A stretch of 64,000 nucleotides of DNA from Cohnella lupini (GTDB taxonomy: Bacteria > Bacillota > Bacilli > Paenibacillales > Paenibacillaceae), in the NCBI RefSeq assembly GCF_003386205.1, contig NZ_QRDY01000007.1, positions 186,001 through 250,000 on the forward strand, written 5' to 3'. Positions 60,202 through 64,000 of this stretch are shown here, one piece after another (the stretch's first letter is position 1; each line of letters begins with the position of its first letter). Position numbers and translations under genes: made by a program. The notes beneath the pieces were generated by a model, which was not told the origin of the DNA, searched no databases, and saw only the letters and a program-made list of their open reading frames with translations.

Positions 60202-61104
60202 TTAGTAGTATAACTCTTTATTTATATGACTTTCGGGTATGTCATTTTCGATCTCTGATATCAAGAATTCTAGTATCCTATCTGCTTGGTTGACAATGAG
60301 GTGGCCTGTATCCGGGAGAAGCTCGATCCTGGCTTGTCGTGCAAATTGTTGGAGTCGCTTAATACTCTTGCTTGCAGGTATCAGTTGATCGGAATCTCCA
60401 AAAAGCATTAAAATGGGCATCGTTAACTGACCAAGTGACTGATCGCGAAATAGTGGCATTTTTGCCGTTCGCGGCTTGAAATGTTTGAACGTAAGCGATG
60501 CAAACGTAAGACCGTTTCCCAATTCTGATAACGAGGATGAGGAAATCTTGCTACCCACTAATTTGAGTGTTTGCAGCTGGCCCCATTTTCCAAGCAGAGA
60601 GTAAAAAATAGCTTTCCATAGAAAACTGGCTTTTTCATGTGCAAGCCCTCCGGGACAAAGCAAAACTAATTTATCGACCTTATCCGGATAGGTGGTGGCG
60701 AAACTCAGTGCCATCCAGCCACCTAATGACATAGCTGCTATGGAACAGGTGCTTAATTTAAGTGCATGGATTGTTTCATTTAACCATAGAGCATATGCAC
60801 CGCTTGCGTAGCTTGGTCGGCTTGGAGCCGATAACCCTGCTTCTCCGATAATGTCGATGGCATAGACATTGTAGGTTTGGGAAAGAGAGGCGACATCGCT
60901 GTACCATGTGAAAGAATTCGATACGCTTCCATGCAGGAGGATCAGTGGGGGATTGTCCTTCGATCCAGACTCTATGACGTATGTCGGTCCAAAACTTGTC
61001 TCTACTTCGTATTGGCGATTTATGACTGGCCAGTCATCGAGTATTTGTCGGTACTGTCCGATAACTTCTTGCATGCCTGCTACTGACTTATATATATTTT
61101 TCAT
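60202..61104 (-). CDS. Alpha/beta hydrolase
   Basis: Protein of 300 residues with the alpha/beta hydrolase fold: oxyanion loop HGSVSNSFTW, nucleophile elbow AAMSLGGW (Ser in SXSXG-like AMSLGG), acidic residue in MLFGDSDQLIPAS and catalytic His in LPDTGHLIVN. Cytoplasmic. AAAGGCGAG precedes the ATG. It lies 18 bases after the PadR-DUF4180 gene and is likely cotranscribed. Confidence 0.87.
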   Translation of the reverse strand: MKNIYKSVAGMQEVIGQYRQILDDWPVINRQYEVETSFGPTYVIESGSKDNPPLILLHGSVSNSFTWYSDVASLSQTYNVYAIDIIGEAGLSAPSRPSYASGAYALWLNETIHALKLSTCSIAAMSLGGWMALSFATTYPDKVDKLVLLCPGGLAHEKASFLWKAIFYSLLGKWGQLQTLKLVGSKISSSSLSELGNGLTFASLTFKHFKPRTAKMPLFRDQSLGQLTMPILMLFGDSDQLIPASKSIKRLQQFARQARIELLPDTGHLIVNQADRILEFLISEIENDIPESHINKELYY

Positions 61105-61122
61105 AATATCTCGCCTTTCTTT

Positions 61123-62040
61123 CTATTTCAGTAGCCATTCTTCGGCTTCTTCTTTGCTTACATACAATCTAAAATGATTGCCTTTGTTTGTCTCCGTGGC
61201 CATTTCTTTAAATCTGCCTTTTTGACTGGTCTCCTGAGGAATAATAGCAGCAACTTTAATCCCATAGTTCGTAAATTTCTGTATCATATCGCCGGCTAAT
61301 TTGGTTTTGAGTTTGAAGAAGTCTTCCGATAGGGCTGTATAGTGTATCATAAGCGCAGTTGTCTCATGTTCCCAGCATAAAGCCACCAGATCAAGCGCAT
61401 CATTCTCTGTACTTAAAGGTTCAGTAGCAGAAATGAATTCAATATATTTTTTGCTCTCTATTTCTCGAATTTGATAGTTCATTTTCTCCTCTTCCTCCAC
61501 AACTTCATTTTCAAACAACTTCCGACGGGTTTCACGGACCCAATTAAGTTCATTGTTATAGGTTGATGTAATGTTTTCGGAAATCATCTCCCATATTAAG
61601 CTTTCCCTGGTGCTTCTATTGGGTGTATGAAGAGCCCGTCTGTATTTCTCGTTCTGCATAATCAATTGCAGTCTGACTTCGCTTTCATATTTGGAGAGTG
61701 CCTCGCTTAATTCTTGATTAGATAACAGATCCGACCATGCAAGCTGTACCAAAAACGTTTTTTTGATCTCGGGAGCTTCCGGTGAAGACATAAGCCACTT
61801 TTTTAGTTCTTTAAGTCCGTCTTCCGTTATCGTATATATTTTCTTTGAAGGAGAGTTATCCTGATGGACCACTTCACTGGCAACAAAATCTTCAGTTTCC
61901 ATGTTCATTAGAGCTTTGTAAATTTGATTATTATTCCCGGACCAATACATGAAGGAGGAATCCTCAAAAATCTTTTTTAGATCGTAACCTGTCGAGGACT
62001 TCCAGCTCAGTATGCCTAATATTGCTAATTGAATTGACAT
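61123..62040 (-). CDS. PadR-family regulator fused to a DUF4180 domain
   Basis: Protein of 305 residues. Residues about 1-75 are a PadR winged helix (QLAILGILSWKSSTGYDLKK, IYKALMNMETEDFVASEVVH), followed by a helical dimerisation part to about 175. After a Glu-rich linker (VVEEEEK) the C-terminal 110 residues match DUF4180 (STENDALDLVALCWEHETTA, FFKLKTKLAGDMIQKFTNYG). DUF4180 usually occurs as a free protein. GAGGTG lies six bases before the ATG at 62040; a GTG three codons upstream is also possible. A long palindrome covers its promoter. The downstream hydrolase is the likely target. Confidence 0.83.
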   Translation of the reverse strand: MSIQLAILGILSWKSSTGYDLKKIFEDSSFMYWSGNNNQIYKALMNMETEDFVASEVVHQDNSPSKKIYTITEDGLKELKKWLMSSPEAPEIKKTFLVQLAWSDLLSNQELSEALSKYESEVRLQLIMQNEKYRRALHTPNRSTRESLIWEMISENITSTYNNELNWVRETRRKLFENEVVEEEEKMNYQIREIESKKYIEFISATEPLSTENDALDLVALCWEHETTALMIHYTALSEDFFKLKTKLAGDMIQKFTNYGIKVAAIIPQETSQKGRFKEMATETNKGNHFRLYVSKEEAEEWLLK

Positions 62041-62059
62041 AATTTTCACCTCGTCTTAA

Positions 62060-62089
62060 ATAACATAGGTTAATAGTAACTTATGTTAT
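62060..62089. promoter_or_regulatory. PadR-type operator
   Basis: ATAACATAGGTTA (62060-62072), ATAG, TAACTTATGTTAT (62077-62089): 12 of 13 bases pair. It lies directly upstream of the padR gene, an autorepression position. Confidence 0.68.
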
Positions 62090-62109
62090 TGTGTTCGTCA
62101 ATCGAGAAC

Positions 62110-62280
62110 ATGAAGTCCGCGGCCGTTGAACAAAAGCGTCTCTCCAATAAATACGATACGATCATTTCGGGAAAATTTCCGACGGTTGAGGAAGAGAACA
62201 TCGCTCGGATTAAGTTCGGATTAGAATCGATTCCGGGCCAAAAGACGGAATCGGACAAGGCAATGGTGGAGGACTCTTAA
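62110..62280 (+). CDS. Small hypothetical protein
   Basis: A 56-codon frame (YDTIISGKFPTVEEENIARI at its centre) with charged, soluble composition. The ATG at 62110 has only GAGAAC before it. The frame is open upstream to a TTG at 62083 inside the palindrome. It reads more like protein than the frame on the other strand. No family recognised. Confidence 0.4.
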   Translation: MKSAAVEQKRLSNKYDTIISGKFPTVEEENIARIKFGLESIPGQKTESDKAMVEDS

Positions 62281-62325
62281 GTTTCATTTATTAGATTATT
62301 TAACGCATCAGAAAAGGTAGAGCAC

Positions 62326-62676
62326 TTGGAAACCAACAAGTTAAGGCTTATGTTACTAGTGGAAAAGCCAATGCAGATGCTAACCTTCATACATAAAATA
62401 ATGGCATGTACCAATTATGTAGAAATATTAAAGGATGTTGATCATTTGATGTGTTGTCATATCGGATGGATTACTATTGTTAAGAACGAAGGTACGATCA
62501 TATTTGGAAATATGATCAATTCTCCCCCTAACGACACGTCGAATAACAACGAAGGATCAGGAGATAACAACGGCGAAGTCCCTTATGAAAACAACCGGTT
62601 CAACCTGACTGTTCCAAACCGTAATCATTATCCAGATGTCATGGCCTCTAAGCGTAAAAATAGAAATAGAAATTAA
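62326..62676 (+). CDS. Small protein with GerPA/GerPF-like central region
   Basis: TTG start with AAAAGGTAGAG upstream; 116 residues, A+T-rich. Residues 48-90 (GWITIVKNEGTIIFGNMINS, then EGSGDNNGEV) recall the short spore-coat germination proteins GerPA/GerPF, in which an I-X-FGD core is followed by a GSG-N-G stretch. The N-terminal 45 residues and the basic tail (KRKNRNRN) do not fit that family well. Assignment tentative. Confidence 0.45.
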   Translation: METNKLRLMLLVEKPMQMLTFIHKIMACTNYVEILKDVDHLMCCHIGWITIVKNEGTIIFGNMINSPPNDTSNNNEGSGDNNGEVPYENNRFNLTVPNRNHYPDVMASKRKNRNRN

Positions 62677-62785
62677 AAAAGACTTTTAATCTAGATAGAT
62701 AGGTAATAGTACTGTCTATAAATTTATCCAACCATATAATGACCGAGTGATTAGCAAACACAATAAAATCGAGGCGGTGTTAACT

Positions 62786-62881
62786 ATGAGTTACGATGTT
62801 GGTGGCAAAGGGATTGGTGCCGCGGCTTTCGCACTTGTCCTATTCATTTTGTTGGTCATTATTCTTAGAGCCGGATACTAA
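62786..62881 (+). CDS. YjcZ-type tiny sporulation membrane protein
   Basis: Only 31 residues: a Gly-rich start (MSYDVGGKGIG) then one membrane helix (AAAFALVLFILLVIILRAGY). This is the layout of the YjcZ-like tiny transmembrane proteins that are abundant in spore-forming Bacilli. GAGGCGG precedes the ATG. Confidence 0.75.
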   Translation: MSYDVGGKGIGAAAFALVLFILLVIILRAGY

Positions 62882-62952
62882 TATCGATATGAATAACTCT
62901 CCATCCTAATTGGGCATGGCCCCATTTAACGTATTGTAAAGAAATACCTCAC

Positions 62953-62985
62953 CTGACTCCGGCAATGTACCGGAGTCAGTTTTTT
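62953..62985 (+). terminator. Terminator after the YjcZ-type gene
   Basis: CTGACTCCGG (62953-62962) pairs with CCGGAGTCAG (62970-62979), then TTTTTT. Confidence 0.9.
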
Positions 62986-63130
62986 ATGTGCGCCTTATGT
63001 GATATCACTAATAAGCAGACGGTTAAAATACGGCTGACTAGTTCTGAGAAATATACTTACGTGTATGATATGATTGCACAAAGATGGATTCAGAAAGAAA
63101 GATGGGAACGAACATAAAGGAGAACGCGAT

Positions 63131-63754
63131 ATGACGGAATTCTGGGAATCAAGCTTTGTAGAAAAACAAACGATGTGGGGATTTGAACCTACGGACTCCG
63201 CTATCGTGACGAAGGACTTTTTCCTTGAAAGGGATGTTAAGGATATACTGGTACCGGGCATCGGATATGGTAGAAATGCAAAAGTCTTTATCGACAATGG
63301 AATAAATGTAACAGGTATCGAGATTTCAAAAACAGCGATTGATTTGGCAAGGCAAAACGGGCTTGATATTCGTATTTTTCATGGTTCGGTAACTGACATG
63401 CCTTTTGATAACAAGCAATACGACGGTCTATTTTGCCATGCGCTTCTTCATTTATTGAATGCTCGCGAAAGAGATAAGTTTATTCAAGATTGCTATAATC
63501 AGTTAAAGCCAAATGGATATATGATTTTTACGACTGTTTCACAAAAAGCACCCATGTTTGGAAAAGGCAAAAAGTTGGATAAAGACTATTACGAAATAAT
63601 GGAAGGCGTGAAGATGTTTTTCTATGATGCCGACTCCATAAAAAAACAATTCGAAAAATATGGACTCGTAGAGTTTTCGGATATCGATGAGCCAAATAAA
63701 GACTTGAAAACTAAACCTCCAATAAACTTTTTAATCGTTAAATGTAAGAAATAA
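63131..63754 (+). CDS. SAM-dependent methyltransferase
   Basis: Cytoplasmic class I methyltransferase of 207 residues. SAM-binding motif I reads VPGIGYGRNAKVF, with VTGIEISKTAIDLARQ as motif II and GLFCHALLHLL later. It resembles the thiopurine methyltransferase/TehB-like group acting on small molecules. AAAGGAGAACGCGAT precedes the ATG at 63131. A+T-rich. Substrate unknown. Confidence 0.86.
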   Translation: MTEFWESSFVEKQTMWGFEPTDSAIVTKDFFLERDVKDILVPGIGYGRNAKVFIDNGINVTGIEISKTAIDLARQNGLDIRIFHGSVTDMPFDNKQYDGLFCHALLHLLNARERDKFIQDCYNQLKPNGYMIFTTVSQKAPMFGKGKKLDKDYYEIMEGVKMFFYDADSIKKQFEKYGLVEFSDIDEPNKDLKTKPPINFLIVKCKK

Positions 63755-63818
63755 CTATGGTAATAACAGTTGCAACAATAGATAAATTTCATTCGTCAAT
63801 TTCATGAGGTGATAGGGA

Positions 63819-64000
63819 ATGAAAGTACTTATCGTGTTAGCTTCATTATGTTTAACTTTGTTATCTGGATGTGCTGTCCAACAAACAACTCGATCAGCCA
63901 CAACATCGACAGAAGAAGCAGTCGCAACAACATCATCTGCTTCGTGGGCTTTTGATTCTTTTGTGGTTTACAACGGTAATATCTATACAGTAAATACTGC
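63819..64000 (+). CDS. Lipoprotein, 3' end beyond the window
   Basis: GAGGTGATAGGG precedes the ATG. Signal peptide with lipobox LSGC (Cys18) is followed by a Thr/Ser/Ala-rich linker and the start of a folded part (SWAFDSFVVYNGNIYTVNT). The frame is open to the right edge. No family can be assigned from this part. Confidence 0.75.
   Translation, partial: MKVLIVLASLCLTLLSGCAVQQTTRSATTSTEEAVATTSSASWAFDSFVVYNGNIYTVNT

Noticed and set aside
62070-62258. Minus-strand frame over the small gene at 62110
   Set aside because: It crosses the padR palindrome, has no ribosome site, and the plus-strand frame has better protein-like composition.
1-64000. CRISPR arrays, tRNA, rRNA, insertion sequences, prophage genes
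   Set aside because: No regular spacer array, no cloverleaf or rRNA-like stretch, no transposase, integrase or phage structural protein was recognised on either strand.

Overview
The window reads as chromosomal DNA from an endospore-forming member of the Paenibacillaceae (Paenibacillus/Cohnella type). The reasons are two secreted proteins with S-layer homology (SLH) domains, a YesM/YesN-type kinase and AraC-type regulator placed beside sugar ABC transporters that lack their own ATPase, a 31-residue YjcZ-type sporulation peptide, a Bacillus-type Fnr with C-terminal cysteines, strong AGGAGG ribosome sites, frequent TTG/GTG starts and simple stem-loop terminators. The genus is an inference. No rRNA, tRNA, CRISPR array, insertion sequence or prophage was seen.

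Layout. 1-0.9 kb: end of an oligopeptide permease gene. 1.2-6.8 kb: malate:quinone oxidoreductase, then an oxygen/nitrate control module: fnr, divergent from nreA-, nreC- and nreB-like genes, and a doxX gene. Two perfect TGTGA-N6-TCAC(A/T) Fnr boxes and several GGG-N4-CCC NreC-like boxes tie the module together. 6.8-12.2 kb: a decayed fragment, a D-2-hydroxyacid dehydrogenase, arsB followed by only the C-terminal third of arsC, a SulP transporter and an ArsR-family repressor with matching operator-like sites. 12.4-16.2 kb: DHFR-like reductase, MFS transporter, AraC regulator and SDR.

16.2-25.3 kb: an SLH-anchored GH18 protein, then a compact eight-gene operon (unknown protein, PHP hydrolase, GDPD-like enzyme, LacI regulator and a four-gene ABC importer of the iron/polyamine/phosphonate type). 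Overlapping genes and a candidate LacI operator at its start suggest uptake and hydrolysis of an organophosphate-like compound. 25.4-38.6 kb: accessory genes, including a MocR/EamA pair, an ECF sigma factor among four VOC (glyoxalase-fold) genes of which one is broken by a deletion, SDRs, TerC and a luciferase-like oxidoreductase, then an Rrf2 regulator divergent from an AhpD-like gene.

39.5-43.0 kb: an ArsR-DoxX-SRPBCC-UvrA-like operon with two copies of one operator across its promoter; it looks like an inducible toxin or DNA-ligand defence unit. 43.7-50.8 kb: a carbohydrate sensing and uptake locus (kinase, membrane-anchored binding protein, response regulator, then lipoprotein binding protein and two permeases). 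51.1-55.5 kb: a 1473-residue SLH surface protein. 55.7-64.0 kb: SDR, YjgB-like protein, TDT/SLAC1 channel with divergent LysR gene, small lipoproteins, a PadR-DUF4180 fusion with an alpha/beta hydrolase, sporulation-type small proteins and a methyltransferase. This last part is visibly more A+T-rich and probably accessory.

All functions come from motif and family recognition by eye; no search was run. Starts were chosen by ribosome-binding-site spacing.
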